Source: Caldilineaceae bacterium (GTDB lineage: Bacteria > Chloroflexota > Anaerolineae > Caldilineales > Caldilineaceae). Taken from it: a stretch of DNA of 64,000 nucleotides. The position numbers were made by a program, and so were the translations under genes. The stretch lies in contig JAJEDJ010000049.1 in assembly GCA_022821545.1 (NCBI GenBank), positions 1-64,000 of the forward strand, in the 5' to 3' direction. Below the pieces are notes generated by a model. The model had not been told where the DNA came from, did not search any database, and worked only from the letters and a program-made list of their open reading frames with translations. This document shows, one piece after another, positions 34,015-41,742 of the stretch (positions are counted from its first letter, which is position 1; the number at the start of each line of letters is the position of its first letter).

Positions 34015-34860
34015 ATGCGGTTCATTCTATCCACCGGTTCACTATACAACTACAGCCTCGACCGCGTCTTTGCCCTGGCGGCCGAATCCGGATTCGACGG
34101 CATCGAGGTACTCATCGACCACCGCTGGGACTCTCGCCAGTCCGACCATTTGCGGCAGCTGATGGAAAGCCATCAACTGCCGGTCCCGGCCCTCCACAGC
34201 CCATTCAGCCGCAACTGCAGTGGCTGGGGCGAGACTGAGTACGGCGCAATCACCCGCACCGCCGAACTGGCCGCTGAGCTGGGCTCGCAGGTGGTCGTCC
34301 ACCACCTCCCCACGCGTTTCGTATTCGCCTTCATGCAAACCGTCAAAGGCAGCTACCTGATTCCGAACCCTCTTGATTCAAGCCACCGCAAATACACTGA
34401 ATGGCTCAAAGGGGACTATGCCGCGCTCCAGGATGAGACCCAGGTACTCTTGTGCATCGAGAATATGCCCGCTCTCAAAATCTTGGGCAGACGCGTCAAT
34501 CCCGCGCACTGGAACGCACACAGCCGCGCGACCTTCGACGACATAACCCGCTTTCCCAATATCACTCTGGACACGACCCACCTGGGCACTTGGGGGCTCG
34601 ACCCCCTGGAGGCATACGAACGCTGGGGGCAACGCGTGAAGCACGTGCATCTCAGCAACTACGACGGCAGCGAACACCGCCGCCCTGAAGACGGCGTCCT
34701 CAGGCTGGACGCGTTGCTGGCCCGCATGGCCGCGGACGGTTACGCCTACTCCATTTCATTGGAACTGCATCCCGACGCCCTGGAGGCCGGCGCGCCGGAC
34801 AGCCGGATTGTGGAACTATTGCGGGGCAGCCTGAACTACTGCCGGCAGGCCGCTGGCTAA
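34015..34860 (+). CDS. Sugar phosphate isomerase/epimerase-family TIM-barrel protein
   Basis: A 281-residue xylose-isomerase-like TIM barrel (AP endonuclease family 2). The first strand leads into FDGIEVLIDHRWD, and metal ligands are probable in VVHHLPTRF, CIENMPA, TLDTTHLG, KHVHLSNYDG and the terminal SLELHPD. Enzymes of this group isomerise or epimerise sugars, inosose or keto-sugars. A GGAGAAC site lies about 5 bases before the ATG. It faces a convergent Gfo/Idh/MocA gene, a frequent partner of such isomerases in sugar or inositol degradation. The substrate is unknown. Confidence 0.87.
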   Translation: MRFILSTGSLYNYSLDRVFALAAESGFDGIEVLIDHRWDSRQSDHLRQLMESHQLPVPALHSPFSRNCSGWGETEYGAITRTAELAAELGSQVVVHHLPTRFVFAFMQTVKGSYLIPNPLDSSHRKYTEWLKGDYAALQDETQVLLCIENMPALKILGRRVNPAHWNAHSRATFDDITRFPNITLDTTHLGTWGLDPLEAYERWGQRVKHVHLSNYDGSEHRRPEDGVLRLDALLARMAADGYAYSISLELHPDALEAGAPDSRIVELLRGSLNYCRQAAG

Positions 34861-34861
34861 G

Positions 34862-34895
34862 AAAAAGGAGCAGCCTCGTAAGGCTGCTCCTGGCG
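34862..34895 (-). terminator. Rho-independent terminator for the leftward Gfo/Idh/MocA gene
   Basis: An 11-bp stem, aggagcagcct (34866-34876) with aggctgctcct (34881-34891), has a cgta loop. The A-run at 34862-34866 reads as a T-run on the minus strand, so it terminates leftward transcription, ending 25 bp after that gene's stop. It also lies just after the rightward isomerase. Confidence 0.8.
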
Positions 34896-34919
34896 TAAAG
34901 TCCAACGCAATCGCCGTCC

Positions 34920-35900
34920 TCATTCCATCGGATAGCGCAGCCCCCACGCCTCGCGCAGGCCGTCCATCAGACGCATGATCGCCAGCGACTCATCCAGGGG
35001 CATCAGTTCGTGTTCGGTCAGACCTTCTCGCAGACAGCGGCCGCACTCGACGGCCTGATAGTTCCACCCATTGCCGATAAAATCCGGGCGTACCGTCTCC
35101 GGTTCGCGGCCGTCGCGGCTGATGGTAAAGCCTGCCGGGGCCCACCAACGATCATCGGCGCGAATCTCCCCCTCCGTCCCGCTGATGAGGAGCGAATGCG
35201 GCGAATTGGCTCGCACCGCAGTGGACATCACGGCCAGTGCGCCGTCCTCGTATTGGAAGAGCATGCCTGCCAGCTCGTCAACGCCGGTTTCGCCCAGGTG
35301 GGCCAGGGACGCGATTCGAGCGGGGGCCCCCATCAGGTGATGGGCCAGCGAAATCGGATATACGCCAATGTCAAGCAGGGCGCCGCCCCCCAGCGCGGGA
35401 TTGAATGTGCGCCGCTCCGGGTTCACCGGAGCGCGGTAGCAGAAATCTCCTTGAATGAGACGAATGTCGCCGATCTGGCCTTCCTCGATGCGACGGACCA
35501 TCTCACGTATGTGCGGCAGAAATCGCGTCCACATCGCTTCCATCAGGAACACGCCCTCGGCGCGCGCGCAGTCGATCATCTCCTGCGCCTCCGAGCTGTT
35601 TATTGCGAACGGCTTCTCGCACAGCACCGCTTTGCCGGCGCGCAGGCAGCTGATCGTGTTCTCCTTGTGCAGGTTATGAGGGGTGGCGATGTAGATGATC
35701 TCGACCTCCGGGTCGGCGGCAAGGGCCTCGTAGGTAGGATGCCGGTTGGGGATGCCGAAGCGATCCGCAAACGTGTCGGCCGTCTCCTGCGCCCGTGAGC
35801 CTACTGCGACGATCTCGGCATCCTTCTCCGCCCCCAGCCCGGTCGCAAAGTCGCCGGCGATGCGCCCGGTTCCCAGAATACCCCATCGAATCTTTTCCAT
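34920..35900 (-). CDS. Gfo/Idh/MocA-family oxidoreductase (trans-1,2-dihydrobenzene-1,2-diol dehydrogenase-like)
   Basis: A 326-residue NAD(P)-dependent dehydrogenase. Rossmann motif GILGTGRIAGDF is at the start, CEKPFAINSSEA near residue 92 is the family EKP motif with the catalytic Lys, and GGGALLDIGVYP near residue 165 is typical of the dihydrodiol/xylose dehydrogenase branch. The ATG at 35900 follows GGAG by about 8 bases; an ATG at 35924 would add 8 residues. It has its own promoter candidate upstream and terminator downstream, so it is probably monocistronic. Its sequence differs clearly from the other Gfo/Idh protein at 2123-3376. Confidence 0.87.
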   Translation of the reverse strand: MEKIRWGILGTGRIAGDFATGLGAEKDAEIVAVGSRAQETADTFADRFGIPNRHPTYEALAADPEVEIIYIATPHNLHKENTISCLRAGKAVLCEKPFAINSSEAQEMIDCARAEGVFLMEAMWTRFLPHIREMVRRIEEGQIGDIRLIQGDFCYRAPVNPERRTFNPALGGGALLDIGVYPISLAHHLMGAPARIASLAHLGETGVDELAGMLFQYEDGALAVMSTAVRANSPHSLLISGTEGEIRADDRWWAPAGFTISRDGREPETVRPDFIGNGWNYQAVECGRCLREGLTEHELMPLDESLAIMRLMDGLREAWGLRYPME

Positions 35901-35946
35901 ATTTTCAACTCCGAAAGGCTTCATATACGGTCGATACAGTGCGGGA

Positions 35947-35975
35947 AGTTAAACACGACTCCCGCAGACTGTCAA
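35947..35975 (-). promoter_or_regulatory. Candidate promoter for the leftward Gfo/Idh/MocA gene
   Basis: On the minus strand TTGACA (35975-35970) is followed after 17 bases by TTAACT (35952-35947). The -35 is consensus and the -10 is weak. The expected transcript start is about 40 bases before the ATG at 35900. Confidence 0.4.
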
Positions 35976-36005
35976 CCGGTTGGCGCTATGTTATACTGGT
36001 TGCCC

Positions 36006-36055
36006 TATTGGAGATAACTGTGCCGTACTGGAGATAACCGTACTGGAGATAGATG
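36006..36055. repeat. Three short direct repeats containing Shine-Dalgarno-like GGAG
   Basis: Three imperfect copies of tactggagataac (starting at 36006, 36026 and 36041) lie directly before the DegT aminotransferase start. Each contains GGAG; only the last is suitably spaced for the ATG at 36057. Confidence 0.6.
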
Positions 36056-36056
36056 A

Positions 36057-37334
36057 ATGACAGCCAAAAACGCCTCCCTGCTCGCCATACACGGGGGGAC
36101 GCCTGCCCGCAGCAGAGTGGACTCGCAGCTGGCCCCCGGCGGTCAGGCCATTGACGCAGAGGAGGAGCGGGCCGTCCTCGACGTATTGCGCGCCAAACGG
36201 CTGTTTCGTTTCTCCGGCCATGAAGACGGCGAGTCAAAAGCGGACCGCTTCGAGCGGGCGTTCGCGTCATCGGTCGGCGCGGCCCATGCCCTGGCGGTCA
36301 CTTCGGGCACTGCGGCGTTGATCTGCGGCCTGCAGGGGATCGGCATTGGGCCGGGTGACGAAGTGATTCTGCCCGCCTACACCTGGATGGCCTCTGCCAC
36401 GGCCGTCATGGCAGTCGGAGGCATTCCAATCATCGCCGAGATCGATGAGTCGCTGACTCTCGACCCTGTCGACGTGGAGCGCAATATCAGCCCCTATACC
36501 AGGGCCATAATGCCCGTACACATGCGCGGGTCGCCGGCGCGCATGGATGCGATTCTCGAAGTCGCCGGCCGTCACGGGCTGCAAGTCATCGAAGACTGCG
36601 CCCAGGGTAACGGCGCCAGTTTCCAGGGCCGCAGGCTAGGCTCTATCGGAGACGTCGGTTGCTTCAGTTTGCAGTTCAGCAAGATCATCACGACCGGCGA
36701 AGGCGGCATGGTGACGACCGGCGACCGGCAGATCTGGCAGCGGGCCTTCATGTTCCACGACGTGGCCGCCTGGAACCGGCTTGACCTGCCGGACGTTGAC
36801 CTGCTGTGGGGAGCCAACTTCCGCATGGCAGAGATGCCGGCAGCTGTCGGACTTGTGCAGTTGGGACGCTTGCAGGGCCTGGTTGCCGCCGCCCGCGCCA
36901 GAAAGGCGTTGCTGCTGGACGGTATCGCTTCGACCGCTGCCGACAGAGGTGTCACCTTTCGAGATCGGCCCGATCCCGAAGGTGACAGCGCCATCAGCCT
37001 CACCATGTTCCTTGAGACACCCGCCAAGGCCCAGGCCGTAGCGCACGCCTTGAACGCCGAAAACATCTCTGCCGGCGTCCTCTACAGGCCGGATCGACGA
37101 GATTTCCATGTCTTTGCTCACTGGTTACCCGTTCTCTCGAAACGCGCCTGGACCGACGCTGGCGGTCCCTGGCGCTGGGCTGGAAGAGACGTGGCCTACT
37201 CTCCCGAAATGTGCCCGCGTTCCCTCGATATTCTGGCCAGGTCGGTCGTCCTGAATGTGGACCCCGCCATGACCAGTTCGGATGTAGAAGAGACCATCGA
37301 CGGCGTAACGAAGGTTCTTGATGCACTTGCATAG
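36057..37334 (+). CDS. DegT/DnrJ/EryC1/StrS-family PLP aminotransferase
   Basis: A 425-residue fold-type I aminotransferase. TSGTAALICGLQ near residue 82 and DEVILPAYTWMA are cofactor-binding; VIEDCAQGNGA contains the Asp that contacts the pyridine ring; FSKIITTGEGG contains the Schiff-base Lys at 209. Such enzymes typically aminate keto-sugars in nucleotide-sugar or antibiotic pathways (for example glutamine:scyllo-inosose aminotransferase). Nearby glycosyltransferases make surface-sugar synthesis possible. GGAG of the third repeat is about 9 bases before the ATG. Confidence 0.88.
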   Translation: MTAKNASLLAIHGGTPARSRVDSQLAPGGQAIDAEEERAVLDVLRAKRLFRFSGHEDGESKADRFERAFASSVGAAHALAVTSGTAALICGLQGIGIGPGDEVILPAYTWMASATAVMAVGGIPIIAEIDESLTLDPVDVERNISPYTRAIMPVHMRGSPARMDAILEVAGRHGLQVIEDCAQGNGASFQGRRLGSIGDVGCFSLQFSKIITTGEGGMVTTGDRQIWQRAFMFHDVAAWNRLDLPDVDLLWGANFRMAEMPAAVGLVQLGRLQGLVAAARARKALLLDGIASTAADRGVTFRDRPDPEGDSAISLTMFLETPAKAQAVAHALNAENISAGVLYRPDRRDFHVFAHWLPVLSKRAWTDAGGPWRWAGRDVAYSPEMCPRSLDILARSVVLNVDPAMTSSDVEETIDGVTKVLDALA

Positions 37335-37366
37335 TCCGCAGGTCTAATCCCCCAGGGAACTTTGCC

Positions 37367-38689
37367 ATGAACAAGAAGACCCTTTGCGCAACTGTCCTCG
37401 CCCTGCTGCTCTTGGCCGGCTGCGGCCGGCTGAATGTGGGATTTGGACCTCTGCTGCGGGACGTCACTGTTGCCCCCGACCATATTTCTCCCAATGCCGA
37501 CGGCAACACCGATGTCACGGAGATTCGTTATACGCTTAGCCGTTCCGCATTTATCAGCATCTTTTTCGAGAACGAAGACGGCGAAAGGTACTATTTTCGT
37601 CAGAACCGCCGCCGCTCTCCCGGCAGCTACAGCGTGCTCTGGGGCGGAGTCATGGACGAACCCAGGATCCAACAGCTGGAAGGCGGCACTAACGAGATAC
37701 TCAGCCGTGTCTTGCCGGACGGCAGCTACCGCTGGTTTGTGCAGGCTGCCGACGACGAAGACAACAGGGAAACCGTTGACGGTACCATCACGTTGGAGAA
37801 CGGCGACACTGAACTGCCGCAACTTGAGAGCTTTGCCGTCATGCCCAGGGTGTTTCGGCCGAATTTGGACGGTCTGCGCGACGACTGGGTGAGCATCTCC
37901 TATAACCTCTCGAAAGAGGTGCAGAACATTCAGGTCTATCTTCTGGACCCCGACAGTCCGGGCCTGAAGGTTCACATAGCTGAAGGGCCCAATACCATCG
38001 AACCTGAAGAGCCTGGCAATCACACCTACAAGTATTTCGGCGGCGTAGACCTGAACGCGGAGCCGCCCCCTGACGGCGAATACCTGGTTGTTGGGGAGGC
38101 AAACGACCTTGCCGGCAACCGTGTGCGCGTTACGCGCTCTTTGACAATTGAAATGGGAGGCCGGCCGCGAGCCGATGTCGTTCAGGGCGAGATCGACTGG
38201 GTGAACGAGGTCAATCGAGTCGTCAGCGTTCCCCTCGGGCAGAAGCTCTGTTTTACCGCGATCGTTAAGAATGAAGGCGATGTACCTGTCCGCACCAACG
38301 GACCCTGGCCTGGACAGGAGTACCATTTCGCCCAAAACCTCAGCCACGACACTTTCAACACCGTCGCTGCCAGACCGGAAAACCTGGACAAATACTGGTT
38401 TGAGCTGCCTGGCGCCTTTCGTTTCGGACTCAACTTCAGCACAACTGGCTATCCTTATCCATTTCGTTGGGCTATAGGCCGCCAGGAAGACTTGGAGTAT
38501 CTCGAAATCGAAGGGGAGAGCGCCTGGTATCTCATGCCCGGCAAGTCTGGCAGAGTCAGCGGCTGCATTCTCTTTGAAGGTAGACCCCCGGGAGGAAACG
38601 TTCTCTGGTGGGGCGGCCTGATCCACGAAGCCTACGGCCATCCCAACGACTTCATCGACCGCATTACCGTAAATGTTGGACTGGAATGA
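37367..38689 (+). CDS. Secreted lipoprotein with FlgD-like Ig domains
   Basis: A 440-residue lipoprotein: hydrophobic signal peptide and lipobox LAGC with C19 as the lipid-attachment Cys. Two segments, around ISPNADGNTDVTEIRYTLS and FRPNLDGLRDDWVSISYNLS, each followed by a DGxYxWxVxAxDxxxN-type ending, resemble FlgD-like/CHU_C Ig repeats. The C-terminal half, with several Trp and Cys residues, is unrecognised and resembles an intracellular-proteinase-inhibitor-like beta domain in length. It probably sits on the outer face of the membrane. Its stop overlaps the ATG of the glycosyltransferase gene (ATGA), an unusual coupling. Confidence 0.75.
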   Translation: MNKKTLCATVLALLLLAGCGRLNVGFGPLLRDVTVAPDHISPNADGNTDVTEIRYTLSRSAFISIFFENEDGERYYFRQNRRRSPGSYSVLWGGVMDEPRIQQLEGGTNEILSRVLPDGSYRWFVQAADDEDNRETVDGTITLENGDTELPQLESFAVMPRVFRPNLDGLRDDWVSISYNLSKEVQNIQVYLLDPDSPGLKVHIAEGPNTIEPEEPGNHTYKYFGGVDLNAEPPPDGEYLVVGEANDLAGNRVRVTRSLTIEMGGRPRADVVQGEIDWVNEVNRVVSVPLGQKLCFTAIVKNEGDVPVRTNGPWPGQEYHFAQNLSHDTFNTVAARPENLDKYWFELPGAFRFGLNFSTTGYPYPFRWAIGRQEDLEYLEIEGESAWYLMPGKSGRVSGCILFEGRPPGGNVLWWGGLIHEAYGHPNDFIDRITVNVGLE

Positions 38690-39741
38690 ACGTCTCCCCG
38701 CAACACACAGCGCCAGTACGGCAGACGGAAAACCGGATGCGCCTGGCCGTAGTCATCGTCTCCTATAACGTGTGCGAACTGTTGCGCCGCTGCCTGCGGA
38801 GCGTCGCCGGCTCTGCCCGGCAGAGCGAGGAGTGGCTGGCCGTAGACGTAACCGTCGTCGACAACGCCAGCCATGACGGCAGCGCGCAGATGGTTGCCGA
38901 GGAGTTTCCGCAGGTGCATCTCATCGCCCTGACCGAAAATCTTGGCTTTACGCGCGCCAATAACTTCGCGCTGAGAGGGTTGGGCTTCGGAGCCGACTGC
39001 CGGCAGCGCGCCGCCCCGGCTCCCGACCTCGTTCTTCTTCTCAATCCGGACACTGAAGTGGTTGACGATGCGCTGGGCAAGCTGGCTGCCTTCATGCGCG
39101 ACAACCCTGCTGCGGGGGCCTGCGGGCCGCGGCTGCATTACGAAGACGGCAGCCTGCAACATGGTGCGTTCGCCTTTCCGGGGCTGGCGCAAGTCGCTCT
39201 CGATCTCTTGCCGCTGGCGGGGCTTCCCGGCCTGAGCCGCCTGTTTCAGCGACTACTGCACAGCCGGTTGAACGGGCGGTATTCGCGCCGGCAGTGGCTG
39301 GGGATCGCGCCGTTTCCGGTCGACTTTGTGCTCGGCGCCGCGCTGATGGCGCGGGGCGAAAGCATCCGCGCGGTCGGGTTGCTGGATGAAGGCTACTTCA
39401 TGTACTGTGAGGAGATGGATTGGTGCCTGCGCATGGGCGAGGTGGGCTTGCCGACCTATGCCGTGCCTGCGGCACAGATTGTCCATTACGAAGGCCGCAG
39501 CAGCAGCCAGGTCCGCTGGAAGTCATTTGAACGGCTGTGGGCCAGCCGTTTCCGCTTTTTCAGGATGCACGGGCGCCTCTATCCGCAGGGATTTCACCTG
39601 CTCTTGCGTCCGCTCGTGCGCCTTGGCTTGGCCTGGAACGGGTTCATCTCCAGGCGAGAGTTCGCCCAAGGGCGCCTCAGCGGCGATCGGTTGGGTGAGC
39701 AGCTCGATGCGTATGCGAAAGTGCTGGACTTTGGCGGATAG
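38686..39741 (+). CDS. Family 2 glycosyltransferase (rhamnosyltransferase-like)
   Basis: A 351-residue GT-A inverting glycosyltransferase. LAVVIVSYNVCELLRRCLRS is the first strand/helix, TVVDNASHDGS and LTENLGFTRANN bind the nucleotide, and LNPDTEVVDDAL contains the DxD-equivalent. FVLGAALMARGE and FMYCEEMDWCLRM match the conserved acceptor-site and ED motifs of dTDP-rhamnosyl-type transferases. It acts on the cytoplasmic face of the membrane in polysaccharide synthesis. The ATG at 38686 overlaps the lipoprotein stop; a longer frame from 38608 lies within that gene. Confidence 0.88.
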   Translation: MNVSPQHTAPVRQTENRMRLAVVIVSYNVCELLRRCLRSVAGSARQSEEWLAVDVTVVDNASHDGSAQMVAEEFPQVHLIALTENLGFTRANNFALRGLGFGADCRQRAAPAPDLVLLLNPDTEVVDDALGKLAAFMRDNPAAGACGPRLHYEDGSLQHGAFAFPGLAQVALDLLPLAGLPGLSRLFQRLLHSRLNGRYSRRQWLGIAPFPVDFVLGAALMARGESIRAVGLLDEGYFMYCEEMDWCLRMGEVGLPTYAVPAAQIVHYEGRSSSQVRWKSFERLWASRFRFFRMHGRLYPQGFHLLLRPLVRLGLAWNGFISRREFAQGRLSGDRLGEQLDAYAKVLDFGG

Positions 39742-39756
39742 CGCGCTGGCCCTCTG

Positions 39757-39828
39757 TTGCGCTCAATGCCTTTTTTGCGCTCAATGCCTTTTTTGCGCTC
39801 TGTGCCTTTATTGCGCTCTATAGCCTTT
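39757..39828. repeat. Four tandem 18-bp repeats between glycosyltransferase genes
   Basis: Two identical units of ttgcgctcaatgcctttt (39757-39774 and 39775-39792) are followed by two diverged ones (39793-39810 and 39811-39828). They fill the gap between the two glycosyltransferase genes. No open frame or stem-loop explains them. Confidence 0.9.
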
Positions 39829-39868
39829 GGTCGATTCCGTCTGTCTTCCCGCGCCGGGGACGCCTCAT

Positions 39869-40651
39869 ATGCCATCTCATATGCCATTGCGCTTAACGGC
39901 AGTAATCCTCACCAGGAATGAAGCCGAAAACATCGCGGACTGCATCGCCGCCCTGAAGGGATGGACCGACGAGGTCGTCGTGTGGGACTCATGCAGCCGG
40001 GATGACACCCGTCGCGTCGCTCAGGATGCGGGGGCGCATGTGGTCGCCCGTCCTTTTGACGATTACGGCCGCCAGCGGCAGGCCGCGCTGGACAGCATCG
40101 ACAGTGAGTGGATACTTTTTGTCGACGCCGACGAACGGGCCACCCCCGCGCTGGCGCAGGAGGTCTTGGAGGCCTGCCGGGACACGCGGCGCGCTGGTTT
40201 CTGGATCCCGCGACGTAACTTCATCGTTGGTCGCGAAATGCAGGGCGGAGGGTTCTTTCCCGACTATCAGTTGCGCCTTTTGCGCCGGCTCAATGCCCGT
40301 TACGACCTGCGTCGCGAGGTACACGAAATCGTCATACTGGAGGGCGAGGACGGCATACTGGCAGAACCCCTGCTGCACTACAACTATGCAGACTGGCGGC
40401 AGTTTCACCGCAAGCAGGAGATCTACGCTCGCTATGAAGCCAGGATCCTCAAGGAGCGGGGCGTCCAACCGCGACCGCACAACCTGATTCTTCAACCGCT
40501 GCGGGAGCTGCGGCGCCGCTTTGTCACCCTGAAAGGATGGCGCGACGGAATGCACGGGCTCCGCATCGCCCTGCTGCTCGCCTGGTACTACGGCTTCATA
40601 CCCTATTGGCTGCTGATGGAAAACCTGCGCGCTGGGGATAGTCGCGAGTAA
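39869..40651 (+). CDS. Family 2 glycosyltransferase (WaaE/KdtX-like)
   Basis: A 260-residue glycosyltransferase. TAVILTRNEAENIADCIAAL opens the protein, EVVVWDSCSRDDT binds the nucleotide, WILFVDADERATP contains the DxD motif, and REVHEIVILEG resembles the WaaE/LgtF-like acceptor region. A hydrophobic stretch near the C terminus (IALLLAWYYGFIPYWLL) suggests membrane association. It probably adds a hexose to a cell-surface glycan. The start is uncertain between ATGs at 39869 and 39881; the upstream frame from 39827 begins in the 18-bp repeats and is unlikely. Confidence 0.85.
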   Translation: MPSHMPLRLTAVILTRNEAENIADCIAALKGWTDEVVVWDSCSRDDTRRVAQDAGAHVVARPFDDYGRQRQAALDSIDSEWILFVDADERATPALAQEVLEACRDTRRAGFWIPRRNFIVGREMQGGGFFPDYQLRLLRRLNARYDLRREVHEIVILEGEDGILAEPLLHYNYADWRQFHRKQEIYARYEARILKERGVQPRPHNLILQPLRELRRRFVTLKGWRDGMHGLRIALLLAWYYGFIPYWLLMENLRAGDSRE

Positions 40652-40688
40652 ACCTGCAAGCCGGTTGCCGGCAGACTCTACCCGCGTC

Positions 40689-41678
40689 TCACTTCGACTC
40701 AAACGCTTCCCTGTGCGCGTCCCGCACGGCGTTGTCCTCCAGCTTGGCATAAATGCGGGTCGTATTGGGACTTGCGTGGCCCAGCGCCGTCTGGGTAACG
40801 GCCAGGTCGTGAGTTGTCTGATAGATGCGTGTGGCGAAATAGTGCCGCAGCGCGTGCGGCGTGATGCCCTTCGCGCCCAACCCCGCCCTTTCGGCCAGGC
40901 GGCGAACTGTATTCTGGACCGATTGCGTCGAGAGCGGCAACACTTTCGAGCCGGCTTTTCTGTCATGCCGGGCAAAGACCGGCAGTTCGGATAGTGGCCG
41001 GCCGGTCGCGCCATCCAGTTTTTGCCTTGCCTGCAAATAGTATTGGATTGCTTCCCAGGCTCGTTCGTCGAAGTAGACGCGGCGGACTTTGTTGCCCTTG
41101 CCAACGACCCACACCGCAAGGTCCTGGTCTTCCAACTGTTTGCGCGCAATACCGACCATTTCCCCGACCCGCAATCCTGTACAACGCAACGTCTCCACAA
41201 TGGCGATGTCCCGCAGCTTGGCAAGCTGTTCGCGCCAATCTCCGGGACGCCGCGGGACCGTTTCGCGTGCCGCAGCGACCAGCAGTTCCATCTCCTCGGG
41301 CCGGGGGGGATGAGGAATCAACTCCGGCGGTCGTTGGTTCCTGCGGACTTGCCTTACCCCCTCCCGCAAGCGCGCCAGCTCCTGTGCAGTGAACGGCAGC
41401 CAGCCCCTGACCTGCAAGTAGGACACCCACGCCATCATGGCCGCCAAATAGGTAGTCAATGTTCGCTGGCCAATACTGGCTTCCTCCAGAAGCCAGGTTG
41501 AAAACGCCAGCAAACGATCGACATCCAGGTCTTCAAGCTCCTTGACGTCCGGCGGGATCTCCTTTTCCCCAAGATACTGCTGGAAGAGATTCATCGCCGT
41601 ACGATAGGTGCGGCGCGTGTAAGCCGTTCCTGTGTCCGCGGCCTCCAGATAGCTCTCGATAGTTGCAGAAATAGACAT
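40689..41678 (-). CDS. XerC/XerD-type tyrosine recombinase
   Basis: A 329-residue tyrosine recombinase with an N-terminal SAM-like core-binding domain (about residues 1-105) and a C-terminal catalytic domain. The R-K-H-R-H-Y set is visible: TGLRVGEM (Arg), KVRRVYF (Lys region), HALRHYFA (HxxR), GHASPNTTRIYAKL (His and nucleophilic Tyr). Size and layout fit chromosome-dimer resolvases, but the same family includes integrases of small elements. No flanking direct repeats, tRNA or phage genes are seen, so a housekeeping or stand-alone role is favoured. It lies 64 bp downstream of the deacylase-like gene on the same strand. Confidence 0.9.
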   Translation of the reverse strand: MSISATIESYLEAADTGTAYTRRTYRTAMNLFQQYLGEKEIPPDVKELEDLDVDRLLAFSTWLLEEASIGQRTLTTYLAAMMAWVSYLQVRGWLPFTAQELARLREGVRQVRRNQRPPELIPHPPRPEEMELLVAAARETVPRRPGDWREQLAKLRDIAIVETLRCTGLRVGEMVGIARKQLEDQDLAVWVVGKGNKVRRVYFDERAWEAIQYYLQARQKLDGATGRPLSELPVFARHDRKAGSKVLPLSTQSVQNTVRRLAERAGLGAKGITPHALRHYFATRIYQTTHDLAVTQTALGHASPNTTRIYAKLEDNAVRDAHREAFESK

Positions 41679-41742
41679 TTAGCTTATTGCCGAAAGACCA
41701 GTGAAAGTTGGCCCTTGACGGCCGGAGAGGGGTCTGCAGAGG

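Noticed and set aside
37196-38641. A 481-codon frame antisense to the FlgD-like lipoprotein gene
   Set aside because: The opposite frame has a signal peptide, lipobox and Ig-like repeats and a coupled downstream gene; the antisense frame has none of these.
40689-41678. Integrase of a prophage or integrative element
   Set aside because: No tRNA, attachment repeats, phage structural genes or transposition genes are seen nearby.
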